In this document: piece after piece, positions 25,694 to 33,479 of the stretch
Position numbering within the stretch: the stretch's first letter is position 1
How the letters are laid out: each line of letters begins with the position of its first letter
Source: Fidelibacterota bacterium
GTDB lineage: Bacteria > Fidelibacterota > Fidelibacteria > Fidelibacterales > Fidelibacteraceae
Direction of reading: 5' to 3'
Assembly (NCBI GenBank): GCA_018400915.1
Contig: JAGYLW010000006.1
Span: forward strand, 1-37,877
DNA length: 37,877 nt
Notes under the pieces: generated by a model
Database searches by the model: none
What the model was told of the DNA's origin: nothing
Seen by the model: only the letters and a program-made list of their open reading frames with translations
Translations under genes and position numbers: made by a program

Positions 25694-26650
25694 ATGAACA
25701 AAGCATCTCCCAAAAAGTCCGGAAATATTCAGATCTGTGTGATCGGTGATGTCATGCTCGATGTCTTCGCGTACGGAACCGTGAACCGCATATCGCCGGA
25801 AGCTCCGGTCCCGGTGCTGGATATTGAAACGGAGACTTTCCATCCCGGCGGCGCATTGAACGTATGCAATAATCTTATCGCCCTCGGGGTGAACACCGGG
25901 ATCATTTCCGCATACGGCGACGATTTCGAGGGTTTCCGGCTCGAGGAGCTTTGCGAAAGGGCCGGCATTGACAACAAGGGACTGATCCGGGACGCAGACC
26001 GCGTAACGACCTGCAAAACACGCTTTTTTGATAAAGATGAGGCGCTCATCCGGACGGACCGTGAACAGCGGGTGGCCGTCAGCCCGGAGACGGAGCAAAA
26101 ACTGGAATCCGCAATGCGGCGCGCCCTGCCGTCGGCAGACGCCTGCATACTTCAGGATTACAACAAAGGCGTTTTGACACCGGAACTGATAAAAGCGACA
26201 CTTTCCGAAGCAAAAAAACGGAATATTCCCGTTTTTGTCGATCCGAAATTTGAGAACCTGGAGCAGTATACGGGGACCTTCGTCATCAAACCCAATCTCC
26301 ATGAGGCCGAATACATACTGAAACGCAGGATCAGGGGAATGGAAGCGGCGAAAAATGCCGCAGAAACACTTTTCAGCACCTTGTCCCCCCGGCACATCCT
26401 GCTGACAATGGGGGCGGACGGCATGATCCTGAAAGACGCCGGACGGCTCCTGCATATCCCCGCGAGGCGCATCGAAAAAGCGGACATCACGGGGGCCGGG
26501 GATACGGTCATTGCCACTCTCGCTGCGTATTACTGCAGCGGCATGGACATGGAGGAAAGTGCGGAAAAGGCCAACCTGGCGGCAGCGGAGGTTTGCGCAC
26601 ACCCCGGGGTCAGCACGGTGACAGTGAAAACGTTGCACAAAGACCGCTAA
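25694..26650 (+). CDS. rfaE1: D-glycero-beta-D-manno-heptose-7-phosphate kinase (RfaE domain I)
   Basis: This PfkB/ribokinase-family enzyme phosphorylates heptose 7-phosphate at C1 in the ADP-heptose pathway for LPS inner core. The diagnostic N-terminal block is GDVMLDVFAYGTVNRISPEAPVPVL and the catalytic anion-hole motif is DITGAGDTVIA near the C terminus. The protein is 318 residues and lacks the C-terminal nucleotidyltransferase of fused HldE, so a separate RfaE2 is expected elsewhere. I start at ATG 25694 because the 32 residues upstream in the ORF-track frame are unlike the family. There is no ribosome site before it, and a TATAAA sits only 10 bp upstream (25679-25684), so a near-leaderless message is possible. 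It indicates an LPS-bearing outer membrane. Confidence 0.93.
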   Translation: MNKASPKKSGNIQICVIGDVMLDVFAYGTVNRISPEAPVPVLDIETETFHPGGALNVCNNLIALGVNTGIISAYGDDFEGFRLEELCERAGIDNKGLIRDADRVTTCKTRFFDKDEALIRTDREQRVAVSPETEQKLESAMRRALPSADACILQDYNKGVLTPELIKATLSEAKKRNIPVFVDPKFENLEQYTGTFVIKPNLHEAEYILKRRIRGMEAAKNAAETLFSTLSPRHILLTMGADGMILKDAGRLLHIPARRIEKADITGAGDTVIATLAAYYCSGMDMEESAEKANLAAAEVCAHPGVSTVTVKTLHKDR

Positions 26651-26682
26651 AGGGCACCGCACGCTTCCCGGCAAAAAAACTA

Positions 26683-26712
26683 TTGCAGTTTGAATCTGCT
26701 TTTCACTATATT
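26683..26712 (+). promoter_or_regulatory. tRNA operon promoter
   Basis: TTGCAG (26683-26688), 18 bp, TATATT (26707-26712). It begins 33 bp after the heptose kinase stop codon and would start transcription about 10 bp before tRNA-His. Confidence 0.6.
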
Positions 26713-26727
26713 AACGGGCTTTATATG

Positions 26728-26800
26728 GTGGATGTAGCTCAGTTGGTAGAGCGCTTGGTTGTGGCCCAAGTGGTCGTGGGTTCAAGTCCCATCATTCACC
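26728..26800 (+). tRNA. tRNA-His (anticodon GTG)
   Basis: The acceptor stem GTGGATG pairs with CATTCAC (one G-T pair). The anticodon loop is TTGTGGC between CTTGG and CCAAG, and the T arm is GTGGG-TTCAAGT-CCCAT. A G precedes the stem (26727) and the discriminator is C, giving the G-1:C73 identity pair of tRNA-His. CCA is not encoded. Confidence 0.95.
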
Positions 26801-26847
26801 CTTCCGGGGCCTTGCGCCCCGATTTCACCAGACAGCAAAATGTCCGG

Positions 26848-26922
26848 CGGGGCGTGGCGCAGCCCGGTTAGCGCGCCTGCTTTGGGAGCAGGAAGTCGGA
26901 AGTTCAAATCTTCTCGCCCCGA
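26848..26922 (+). tRNA. tRNA-Pro (anticodon TGG)
   Basis: The acceptor stem is CGGGGCG/CGCCCCG, the D arm GCGC-AGCCCGGTTA-GCGC, the anticodon arm CCTGC-TTTGGGA-GCAGG with TGG, the T arm GGAAG-TTCAAAT-CTTCT (G-T pair), and the discriminator A. It lies 47 bp after tRNA-His. CCA is not encoded. Confidence 0.95.
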
Positions 26923-26927
26923 CATGA

Positions 26928-27001
26928 GCCCCGATAGCTCAATTGGATAGAGCAACGGTCTTCTAAACCGTAGGCTACAGGTTCGATTCCTGTTCGGGGT
27001 A
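26928..27001 (+). tRNA. tRNA-Arg (anticodon TCT)
   Basis: The acceptor stem GCCCCGA pairs with TCGGGGT (terminal G-T). The anticodon arm is ACGGT-CTTCTAA-ACCGT with TCT, the T arm ACAGG-TTCGATT-CCTGT, and the discriminator A. Only 5 bp separate it from tRNA-Pro, so the three form one transcript. CCA is not encoded. Confidence 0.95.
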
Positions 27002-27090
27002 CTTTTCCAAAGAAGACGGGCGGATCTCCGCGCATTCCATGGACCTGAAAATCACATATACCTCATTCACGGTCACCGGTACTGATAAAT

Positions 27091-27116
27091 AAAAAGCCCG
27101 CTGTGCTCAGCGGGCT
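27091..27116 (-). terminator. Intrinsic terminator of the ferritin-like gene
   Basis: AGCCCGCTG (27095-27103), loop TGCT, CAGCGGGCT (27108-27116) form a 9-bp perfect stem. The A-run at 27091-27095 becomes the U-tract only on the minus strand. It therefore terminates the gene at 27148-27660; on the plus strand the tRNA transcript would get the hairpin without a U-tract. Confidence 0.85.
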
Positions 27117-27147
27117 CTGTGTATTTCCATTCATAAAACGGGATCAT

Positions 27148-27660
27148 TTACATCCGGATCTTCTTGATATCTTCTCTCAGGATATCAATGTCTCCGAGCC
27201 AGTCTTCAATTTCCTGTTCATGTTCCAGTTCGTCGTTCAGGATATTGATGGCCATCTGATAGGTGCTGTGGTCTTTCCCTTTGGTATAGTTGGCAATTTC
27301 CTGATACCGCCTGATGGCGCAGCGTTCACCGTTCAGGTTCTGTTTGAGGATCGCTTCCACATAGGGATCGGAAGGGGTCTCATATTCGCAGCTGCTCCAT
27401 TTGGGCCAGTCCATGGGCGACAACACCGGCGTGCCTCCAAGCTGATCGATACGGTCCACCACCATCACGGCATGATTGAGTTCTTCATCGGCGTGCACCA
27501 GAAGTTCCGGTTCCACCTCGGTGCGCATCGGGCCTTCGAGTACGCGTGCGCCGATCCAGTACTGGTAATATGCCAGCCATTCTTCGCTCAGCGCTGCGTT
27601 CAGCATTTCAATTAACTTCTCAACGTCCAGATCAAGAATGTCAACTCCTTGTTTTCCCAT
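27148..27660 (-). CDS. Dps-like (DPSL/thioferritin-type) ferritin
   Basis: This 170-residue four-helix-bundle protein belongs to the Dps-like branch between Dps and bacterioferritin, whose 12-mers oxidise and store iron using peroxide. Likely metal ligands of a bacterioferritin-like centre are Glu27 (SEEWLAYYQYW), Glu60 and His63 (DEELNHA), Glu112 (NGERCAIRRY), and Glu144 with His147 (DELEHEQEI). Cys91 and Cys114 form the cysteine pair characteristic of DPSL proteins. GAGGTG precedes the ATG. It has its own promoter and terminator, so it is monocistronic. A role in oxidative stress is family knowledge; no OxyR- or PerR-like site was recognised. Confidence 0.88.
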   Translation of the reverse strand: MGKQGVDILDLDVEKLIEMLNAALSEEWLAYYQYWIGARVLEGPMRTEVEPELLVHADEELNHAVMVVDRIDQLGGTPVLSPMDWPKWSSCEYETPSDPYVEAILKQNLNGERCAIRRYQEIANYTKGKDHSTYQMAINILNDELEHEQEIEDWLGDIDILREDIKKIRM

Positions 27661-28031
27661 TTTTTCACCTCATGGTTTTGTTTCATCGATCATGCACCCG
27701 GAAAGCTTCGTATCCCGGAAAATTTCCTTATTGTGCATTATTCTGTCATTATAGAAAATATTAATAAAAATTCATGCGATAATCAAATGGTATTTTATGC
27801 ACCGTACACACGGCGATCCGGCCCCGGGGAGACTCACAATTCCATTTTCTTGATGATGACAATATGCGCTTCCTTCGTCTTCCGGCATCAGCAACCGGAT
27901 CATCTGTTTTTTTGATGGCACTTCCCCATGTTTTCTGTTCAACACGATCCCGGTAATGGCATGAATAAACATGACCGGTTTTCGATAACCTTTTGGCAAT
28001 GTCGCTGCCGGCTATTTTCCATTTTCCGGGA
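27661..28031. other. 371-bp gap with the promoter region of the ferritin-like gene
   Basis: The ORFs here (95 and 75 codons, minus strand) lack ribosome sites and family features, so I do not call genes. The only clear content is the minus-strand promoter at 27748-27786. No clear terminator follows fbaB. Confidence 0.5.
27748..27786 (-). promoter_or_regulatory. Promoter of the ferritin-like gene
   Basis: Read on the minus strand: TTGATT (27781-27786), 17 bp, TAATAT (27758-27763). A second perfect -10, TATAAT (27748-27753), overlaps the start region without a matching -35. The leader would be ~90 nt. Confidence 0.6.
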
Positions 28032-29081
28032 TTAGGCGATCGTGACATCCTTTGAAAGATACACGTCCTGGATCGTATTCAGGAGCTTGACACCGTCTTT
28101 CATGGGACGCTGAAATGCCTTTCTTCCCGAGATAAGCCCCATCCCGCCGGCACGCTTGTTGATCACGGCGGTACGCGTCACCTCCGCAAAATCATTCTCC
28201 CCGGAAGCGCCGCCGGAATTGATGAGCCCGGCACGGCCCATGTAACCGTTGGCGACCTGATAGCGCGTCAGATCGATGGGATGTTCCGAGGTCAGCTTGT
28301 CATAGACATCATCATCGGTCTTGGCAAATTTCAGGGCTTTGAACCCGCCGTTGTTCTGCGGCTGCTTCTGCTTGACGATATCTGCCTCCAGGGTAACGCC
28401 CAGGTGGTTCGCCTGACCGGTCATGTCGGCGGCGACATGATAGTCCTTGTCCGCCTTGAATGCCGGATTCCTCAGGTAACACCAGAGCACCGTGACCATT
28501 CCGAGTTCGTGCGCCCGCTGAAATGCCGCCCCGATCTCCTGTATCTGACGCCGCGATTCCTCCGAACCGAAATAGATCGTGGCGCCGACCGCCACGGCAC
28601 CCATGTCGAAAGCCTGTTCGACGCTGGCAAACAGGGTCTGGTCATAGATATTGGGATAGGTCAGCAGTTCATTGTGGTTGATCTTGACGATAAAGGGGAT
28701 GCGGTGCGCAAATTTCCGGGCGACCGCCCCGAGCACTCCCAGGGTTGACGCGACGGCGTTACATCCCCCCTCCACCGCCAGTTTCACGATATTTTCCGGA
28801 TCAAAATAGGCCGGATTGGGGGCGAAGGATGCGCCTGCCGTATGTTCAATGCCCTGGTCCACGGGCAAAACGGAGAGATATCCGCTTCCCGCCAGGCGGC
28901 CGGTGTTAAAGATCTGCTGCATGTTCCGCAGCACCGCCGGAGACCGGTCCGTCTGGGCGACCACGCGCTCGACGAAATCGGGTCCGGGCAAATGAAGTGT
29001 TTCCTTCTTAATGCCCTTGCATTGATGACTGAGAAGCGTCTCGGCTTCCCGGCCAAGGTATTCTCTGATCTTTGCTGTCAT
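28032..29081 (-). CDS. fbaB: Class I fructose-bisphosphate aldolase (FbaB type)
   Basis: The enzyme splits fructose 1,6-bisphosphate to dihydroxyacetone phosphate and glyceraldehyde 3-phosphate, through a lysine Schiff base, or runs in reverse in gluconeogenesis. The 349-residue product matches the DeoC/LacD-type FbaB family: [61 protein letters not shown], and the phosphate-binding [12 protein letters not shown] strong AAGGAGG is 7 nt before the ATG. The small four-cysteine gene lies 73 bp upstream on the same strand and may share the transcript. With pfkA at 10274, the window supplies two consecutive glycolytic steps, although the genes are far apart. Confidence 0.95.
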   Translation of the reverse strand: MTAKIREYLGREAETLLSHQCKGIKKETLHLPGPDFVERVVAQTDRSPAVLRNMQQIFNTGRLAGSGYLSVLPVDQGIEHTAGASFAPNPAYFDPENIVKLAVEGGCNAVASTLGVLGAVARKFAHRIPFIVKINHNELLTYPNIYDQTLFASVEQAFDMGAVAVGATIYFGSEESRRQIQEIGAAFQRAHELGMVTVLWCYLRNPAFKADKDYHVAADMTGQANHLGVTLEADIVKQKQPQNNGGFKALKFAKTDDDVYDKLTSEHPIDLTRYQVANGYMGRAGLINSGGASGENDFAEVTRTAVINKRAGGMGLISGRKAFQRPMKDGVKLLNTIQDVYLSKDVTIA

Positions 29082-29154
29082 GTCGTTACCTCCTTGATGA
29101 GTTTATGTCAACCGGCCGGATCACGGAAAAAGTGCGTCAACGGACTGCCCTGCT

Positions 29155-29361
29155 TCACAGGTCGTCCCTTTTTGTACCGTCCGGCAGCATATTGTCCGGG
29201 TGATATTCACCGTTTTCCTGCATGCGAAAGCGAACGCAGTGCTTATTTCCCCGCATGCAATAATGTTCCACCCAGTAAGGTTCCAACTTCCCCTGCCCGG
29301 TAAAAGTCCGGATGGGGCATGTCGTGTACCATTTACAGACTTCTTGTGCTATTTTTTCCAT
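29155..29361 (-). CDS. Small conserved four-cysteine protein
   Basis: The 68-residue product starts at ATG 29361; the upstream extension in the ORF track looks non-coding. It contains four cysteines, Cys9, Cys15, Cys35 and Cys42 (C-x5-CP and C-x6-C), followed by GEYHPDNMLPDG. The spacing suggests a metal or Fe-S site. I recall similar small proteins (CKWYTxCP..., HPDxMLPDG) from archaea and diverse bacteria, but I know no assigned function. It has no signal peptide and no membrane helix. It precedes fbaB by 73 bp on the same strand, so co-transcription is possible. The ribosome site is weak. Confidence 0.7.
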   Translation of the reverse strand: MEKIAQEVCKWYTTCPIRTFTGQGKLEPYWVEHYCMRGNKHCVRFRMQENGEYHPDNMLPDGTKRDDL

Positions 29362-29635
29362 TCCGCAGATCCGGGATAAGCGATCGTGTAACACGTTTCT
29401 ACTGAAATAAAGTATCAATATGGCGCCGGAATCACAAGAGAATTGTTTCACTGCCATTATTCCGGGGACCCGTCATCTCTTTATTCCCCGCATCCTGCCC
29501 GGTGTTGTTCACACCCTCCCCCGTTCACTTTCCGCCTGCATCACTTCGGCAATATATCCGTTGTGCCGTGAACGGACGGATCGACGCACTGCCGGATGTT
29601 CCGATCGTCAAATTCACTTTATTCATAAATATTTC

Positions 29636-29664
29636 TTGCATATTGGTGGGTCAATGTGTAGATT
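29636..29664 (+). promoter_or_regulatory. dcw operon promoter
   Basis: TTGCAT (29636-29641), a 17-bp spacer and TAGATT (29659-29664) lie 55 bp before the mraZ start. The -10 also reads TAGATTTG, fitting the Bacteroidetes TAnnTTTG form. The MraZ boxes overlap the spacer and the start region. Bases 29362-29635 upstream contain no gene. Confidence 0.65.
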
Positions 29665-29681
29665 TGTGGGAGATTGTGGGT
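29647..29681 (+). promoter_or_regulatory. MraZ operator: TGGGN boxes at 10-bp spacing
   Basis: Boxes occur at 29647 (TGGGT), 29657 (TGTAG, degenerate), 29667 (TGGGA) and 29677 (TGGGT), each separated by exactly 5 bp. MraZ is known to bind TGGGN direct repeats with 5-bp linkers ahead of its own operon. The boxes overlap the promoter and the start site, so repression by MraZ is expected. Confidence 0.85.
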
Positions 29682-29718
29682 AATTTTACCCCTTTCGAAG
29701 GAAAAAGGAATAGGTAGA

Positions 29719-30186
29719 GTGGGTTATTCAGACTTTACAGGCCAATTCAAGTACTCGGTGGATTCAAAGAATCGTGTCAATATTCCGTCACGGTACCGGA
29801 AGATCATGTCCGAGGAAGATGTGCGTGAAGTCGTTATTTCCAAAGGCATTGATTCACATCACATCGACGTGTATCCTCTTCCCAAGTGGATCGCGCTGCG
29901 TGATAAGATCACGGCCTCGATGCAGCTTGTCAACCGTGTGCATCGGAACTTTCTGCGTCAGTTCACCCAGAACGCCGCACATTGTACGCTGGACAGCCAG
30001 GGCCGCATTATGCTTACGCCCCCGCTGATGGAGAAAGCCGGCATTAAGGGCAACGGAAATGTGGTGATCATCGGCATGATCGATTTCATGGAGATCTGGG
30101 ACCCTGATGAACTGAAAAAACACGAAGACAATACCCCACTTACAGACAGTGATTTTGAGAAGCTGGAGCAATTACCGTTAATCTAG
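29719..30186 (+). CDS. mraZ: Transcriptional regulator MraZ
   Basis: MraZ is a ring-forming, AbrB-like DNA-binding protein that controls the dcw cluster. Two DxxxR motifs are present, in DSKNRVNIPSRYR and DSQGRIMLTPPL, the hallmark of its tandem swapped-hairpin repeats. I choose the GTG at 29719 as start (155 residues, beginning GYSDFTGQFKYSVDSKNR), because the family normally begins just before FTGxxxxxxD. The ORF-track start 15 codons earlier lies close to the operator. AAGGA is 11 nt and AGGT 4 nt upstream. The predicted operator lies immediately 5' of the gene. rsmH begins 7 bp downstream. Confidence 0.95.
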   Translation: MGYSDFTGQFKYSVDSKNRVNIPSRYRKIMSEEDVREVVISKGIDSHHIDVYPLPKWIALRDKITASMQLVNRVHRNFLRQFTQNAAHCTLDSQGRIMLTPPLMEKAGIKGNGNVVIIGMIDFMEIWDPDELKKHEDNTPLTDSDFEKLEQLPLI

Positions 30187-30193
30187 GGTAATC

Positions 30194-31111
30194 ATGACAA
30201 CTCTCTACCAGCACACGCCGGTATTGCGCGACGAGGCTGTGCGGCAGCTCGTTGTATCACCCGCAGGCGTATATGTGGATGCAACCTGCGGACTGGGCGG
30301 TCATTCCGAAAAGATCTGTGAACAGCTGGGGCCGCAGGGCCGGCTGTTCTGTTTCGACCTTGATCCCCGTGCCCTGGAGATCGCAAATGCACGATTGATA
30401 CGTTTTACGAACGTGCATTTTATCCAGAATAATTTTGACAAGATGAAAGTGGAACTGCATGCGGCAGGTGTAAGGCACATTGACGGCGTGCTCTACGATC
30501 TCGGGGTTTCCTCGATGGAGATCGATGCGCCGGAACGCGGATTTTCCTTCATGCAGGACGGCCCCCTCGACATGCGGATGCAGCACGACGGAACAACGGC
30601 AGCGGACCTGGTCAATACGTCTTCACGCGAGTCCCTCGAAGCGATCATCCGGGAATACGGGGAAGAACGCTTTTCGGGACGGATCGCACGCAGTATCGTT
30701 GAAACGCGCCCTCACACCCGTACGGGGAGCCTGGCGGATGCGGTCCGCCGCGTTGTACACGGGCCCCATGTCAACAAGAGCCTGGCCAGAGTCTTCCAGG
30801 CATTGCGCATCGCCGTGAATCATGAGCTGGAAAGCCTGAAAACAAGCCTGGACACTGCGATCACCCTGCTGAACCCCGGAGGCCGTCTGGTGGTCATTGC
30901 CTATCATTCCCTGGAAGACCGCATTGTCAAACACCGCATCCGGGAAGCCGCCAGCGATTGTATCTGTCCCCCCGAAGCCCCGGTATGTGTCTGCGGGCAC
31001 AGGGCCGAAATGAAGATCATCAATAAAAAACCTCTCACCCCGTCTGATGAGGAGATCGCAAAAAATCCCCGAAGCCGGAGTGCCAGATGCCGGGTGGCCG
31101 AAAAGTTATGA
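30194..31111 (+). CDS. rsmH: 16S rRNA (cytosine-1402 N4) methyltransferase RsmH (MraW)
   Basis: This SAM-dependent enzyme methylates N4 of C1402 in the decoding centre of 16S rRNA. The 305-residue protein begins HTPVLRDEAV and has the SAM motif VDATCGLGGHSEKI, then LYDLGVSSMEIDAPERGFSF, the helical insert with MRMQHDGTTAADLVN, and the C-terminal VIAYHSLEDRIVKHRI with CPPEAPVCVCG. All are family landmarks and the length is normal. It follows mraZ by 7 bp and its stop overlaps the ftsL start (ATGA). The position second in the dcw cluster is the ancestral one. Confidence 0.98.
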   Translation: MTTLYQHTPVLRDEAVRQLVVSPAGVYVDATCGLGGHSEKICEQLGPQGRLFCFDLDPRALEIANARLIRFTNVHFIQNNFDKMKVELHAAGVRHIDGVLYDLGVSSMEIDAPERGFSFMQDGPLDMRMQHDGTTAADLVNTSSRESLEAIIREYGEERFSGRIARSIVETRPHTRTGSLADAVRRVVHGPHVNKSLARVFQALRIAVNHELESLKTSLDTAITLLNPGGRLVVIAYHSLEDRIVKHRIREAASDCICPPEAPVCVCGHRAEMKIINKKPLTPSDEEIAKNPRSRSARCRVAEKL

Positions 31112-31437
31112 GTGCAGTGAAGATACATAAGCACCGGGAAACCGGATTCCTCCGATGGATACAGAACCGCATCTTTTTCTTTCTGATGGTCCTGATGATC
31201 CTGGTCCTGACCCTTATTGGCTATATGTATATCCGCAACGCACTTAATGAGACCAGCGCGCGGAATCTGGCCCTTGACAATACATGTTCCCGCCTGGAGC
31301 AGGAGATCATTTATCTTGAAAGCGAGATCAATGAGCTTCGCCGGCCCGGCTACATCAAACGAATCGCCGGGGAGGAGCTGGGAATGATCGATGCCCGGCC
31401 GCAGGGGGATGTCATCATCATAAAGAAACGGAAATGA
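31108..31437 (+). CDS. ftsL: FtsL-like division protein
   Basis: The 109-residue product has a short basic cytoplasmic segment, one transmembrane helix (about residues 22-45, IFFFLMVLMILVLTLIGYMYI) and a coiled coil (LALDNTCSRLEQEIIYLESEINELRRP). It ends YIKRIAGEELGMI, as in FtsL/DivIC proteins. FtsL joins FtsB and FtsQ in the divisome and activates FtsWI. The start ATG overlaps the rsmH stop by 4 nt, and the ORF-track start 7 codons earlier would overlap further without need. The stop overlaps the ftsI start (ATGA). Sequence conservation in FtsL is low, so the call rests on topology and position. Confidence 0.88.
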   Translation: MSAVKIHKHRETGFLRWIQNRIFFFLMVLMILVLTLIGYMYIRNALNETSARNLALDNTCSRLEQEIIYLESEINELRRPGYIKRIAGEELGMIDARPQGDVIIIKKRK

Positions 31438-33479
31438 TCGAGACACTGGACAAAAAACGGGATCCTTATTCATTTCGCGCGGGCGTGGTCAGCACGGTGA
31501 TCCTTGTATTTGTATTCATCGTGGTGGCAAAGCTCGCCGCCATCCAGCTCCTTGATTCCGAAAATCTGCGCGGGTACGCGGACAGTCAGGGAATGCGCTC
31601 GGAAGATATCCTTCCGGAGCGGGGACTGATCCTGGACCGCAACAACAAGGTCCTTGCCAACAATATCATTGAATACACGATCGGTGCACGCTATGTGGAC
31701 CTTCTTGAGCCTGAAAATGCTTTCCGGTCACTGGCAAAAGCCTTTGACAAGACCACGGCATACTACCGTGATCAATTCAAGAAAGAGACCAATTTTTATA
31801 TCCTGGAAACCGGTGTGCGCCCCGAGATCGCCGAAAAACTGCAGTCGGACAAGGCATGTCACGGCCTGAAATACGATAAGAAAATGAGCCGTTTTTATCC
31901 CTATAAGGATGCCGCCGGGCAGATACTGGGGTTTCTCTGGGAGGACGGCTCCGGCCAGGCGGGAATTGAAAAGTACTATGAAAGCGTGTTGCGGGGCGAA
32001 AAAGGGTTTAAGGTGATCCAGCGGGACAAACGGGGTTCGGTGGTATCTGCTTACGGGGATATCAAGGCCCGGCCGGCCGTTCCCGGAGGCAACGTCCAGT
32101 TAACGATCAATATCGACTATCAGATCATCCTGGAAGAGGAAATTGCGAAAACGGTGAAAAAGCACAAAGGCAAAAGCGGGATGGGAGTGATCATGGACCC
32201 CCGCACCGGCGAGGTCCTGGCAATGGCCAATTATCCATCCTTCGATCCGAATCAGGTCCGGAATTCTTCCCCCGACATCCGCCGCAACCGTGTGATCGCC
32301 GACCAGTTCGAGCCCGGTTCGGTCTTCAAGTTCATTCCGGCTTCGGCGGCACTGGAAAACAAGGTCTTTACTCCGTCAAGCCGCATTTTTTGCGAGAACG
32401 GCGACTGGAAGGTCAGGGATCGTATTATTCATGATACAAAGCCGCATGAGTGGCTGACACTGGAAGAGATCATTATTTATTCCTCCAATATCGGTGCGGG
32501 CAAGATCGCACAGCAGGTAGGCGACCAGGCGATCTATGAGATGGCAAGAAAGTTCGGTTTCGGTGAAGCAACGGCCGTGGGGCTCTGGGGGGAAAGCGAC
32601 GGTCTCCTGAAAACACCGGACAAATGGAGCAGTGTGGGATTTTCACAGCTGGCCATGGGGCACGGAGTGACCTCCACGCTCATGCAGCTGGTCAATGCGT
32701 ATGCGGCGATATCAAACGGCGGGACCCTGCTGAAACCCTATATCGTTTCCACCGCATTTAATGAAAAAGGTAAGGTGATCCGGGAGTCCGACGTCTATCC
32801 GGTCCGCAGGGTCATCAGCGGGAACACTTCGGAGATCCTGCGATACATCCTTGAAAAGGTCGTGGAAGAGGGGACCGGGACCCGTGCCCGTATCGAGAAG
32901 TATCACGTTGCCGGGAAAACCGGGACCGCACAGAAGGTCGTTGACGGCAAATATTCAAATTCCAAATACTATGCCAGCTTTATCGGTTTTTTCCCGGCGA
33001 ACGACCCCGTCATGGTCTGCGGCATTGTGATCGACGAACCTGCCTACGGCCTGCATCACGGCGGGACTGCCGCAGCCCCCGCAGTGAAGGAGACCTTTAC
33101 CCGTATCATCAATATGCGTGATTTCAATACTATTTACCGGTCTCTGCCGAAACCCGATACGGAGCCGGTCGCGAAGAATGATGCTGCTTCTCCGGGACTT
33201 CTGCTGTCCATGCTGCACCGTTCGCAGAGGTCTCCGGATTTCCCGGAGGAACGCACGGAAAGCCCGGATGAGAACACAACGGACCTCCGGGAAGAACTTT
33301 ACGATATCATCATGCCCGACGTTGTGGGAATGCATATCCTGAATGCCGAGAAAAACCTGAAAGCGACCGGCCTCAGCGTCGAGCGCAATGCTTCGCGGGG
33401 AAAGGTCGGCTATCAATATCCTCCGCCCGGAACCTATCTGAAGGAAAATGCGTCTTGCCGCCTGGAGGTGCATTCATGA
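31434..33479 (+). CDS. ftsI: Division transpeptidase FtsI (PBP3-type) with C-terminal PASTA domain
   Basis: This class B penicillin-binding protein (681 residues) cross-links septal peptidoglycan with FtsW. It has an N-terminal membrane anchor (~17-38) and a dimerisation domain with PERGLILDRNNKVLA. The transpeptidase domain carries Ser296-x-x-Lys299 (EPGSVFKF), the SSN motif at 349-351 and Lys494-Thr-Gly-Thr (AGKTGTAQK). After a linker (~590-625) comes one PASTA domain (~626-681, MPDVVGMHILNAEKNLKATGL). The E. coli enzyme lacks PASTA, but such domains occur in FCB and Gram-positive division PBPs. Its ATG overlaps the ftsL stop and its own stop overlaps the murE start. Confidence 0.97.
   Translation: MIETLDKKRDPYSFRAGVVSTVILVFVFIVVAKLAAIQLLDSENLRGYADSQGMRSEDILPERGLILDRNNKVLANNIIEYTIGARYVDLLEPENAFRSLAKAFDKTTAYYRDQFKKETNFYILETGVRPEIAEKLQSDKACHGLKYDKKMSRFYPYKDAAGQILGFLWEDGSGQAGIEKYYESVLRGEKGFKVIQRDKRGSVVSAYGDIKARPAVPGGNVQLTINIDYQIILEEEIAKTVKKHKGKSGMGVIMDPRTGEVLAMANYPSFDPNQVRNSSPDIRRNRVIADQFEPGSVFKFIPASAALENKVFTPSSRIFCENGDWKVRDRIIHDTKPHEWLTLEEIIIYSSNIGAGKIAQQVGDQAIYEMARKFGFGEATAVGLWGESDGLLKTPDKWSSVGFSQLAMGHGVTSTLMQLVNAYAAISNGGTLLKPYIVSTAFNEKGKVIRESDVYPVRRVISGNTSEILRYILEKVVEEGTGTRARIEKYHVAGKTGTAQKVVDGKYSNSKYYASFIGFFPANDPVMVCGIVIDEPAYGLHHGGTAAAPAVKETFTRIINMRDFNTIYRSLPKPDTEPVAKNDAASPGLLLSMLHRSQRSPDFPEERTESPDENTTDLREELYDIIMPDVVGMHILNAEKNLKATGLSVERNASRGKVGYQYPPPGTYLKENASCRLEVHS

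Noticed and set aside
25637-26674. 345-codon minus-strand ORF opposite rfaE1
   Set aside because: It is a shadow of the heptose kinase gene, which has diagnostic motifs on the plus strand.
27091-27116. Terminator of the tRNA operon on the plus strand
   Set aside because: The T-tract exists only on the minus strand; on the plus strand the hairpin is followed by CTGTGTATTT, not a U-run.
27761-28048. Small minus-strand ORFs (95 and 75 codons) between the ferritin-like gene and fbaB
   Set aside because: They have no ribosome site and no recognisable motif, and they overlap the ferritin-like promoter or the end of fbaB.
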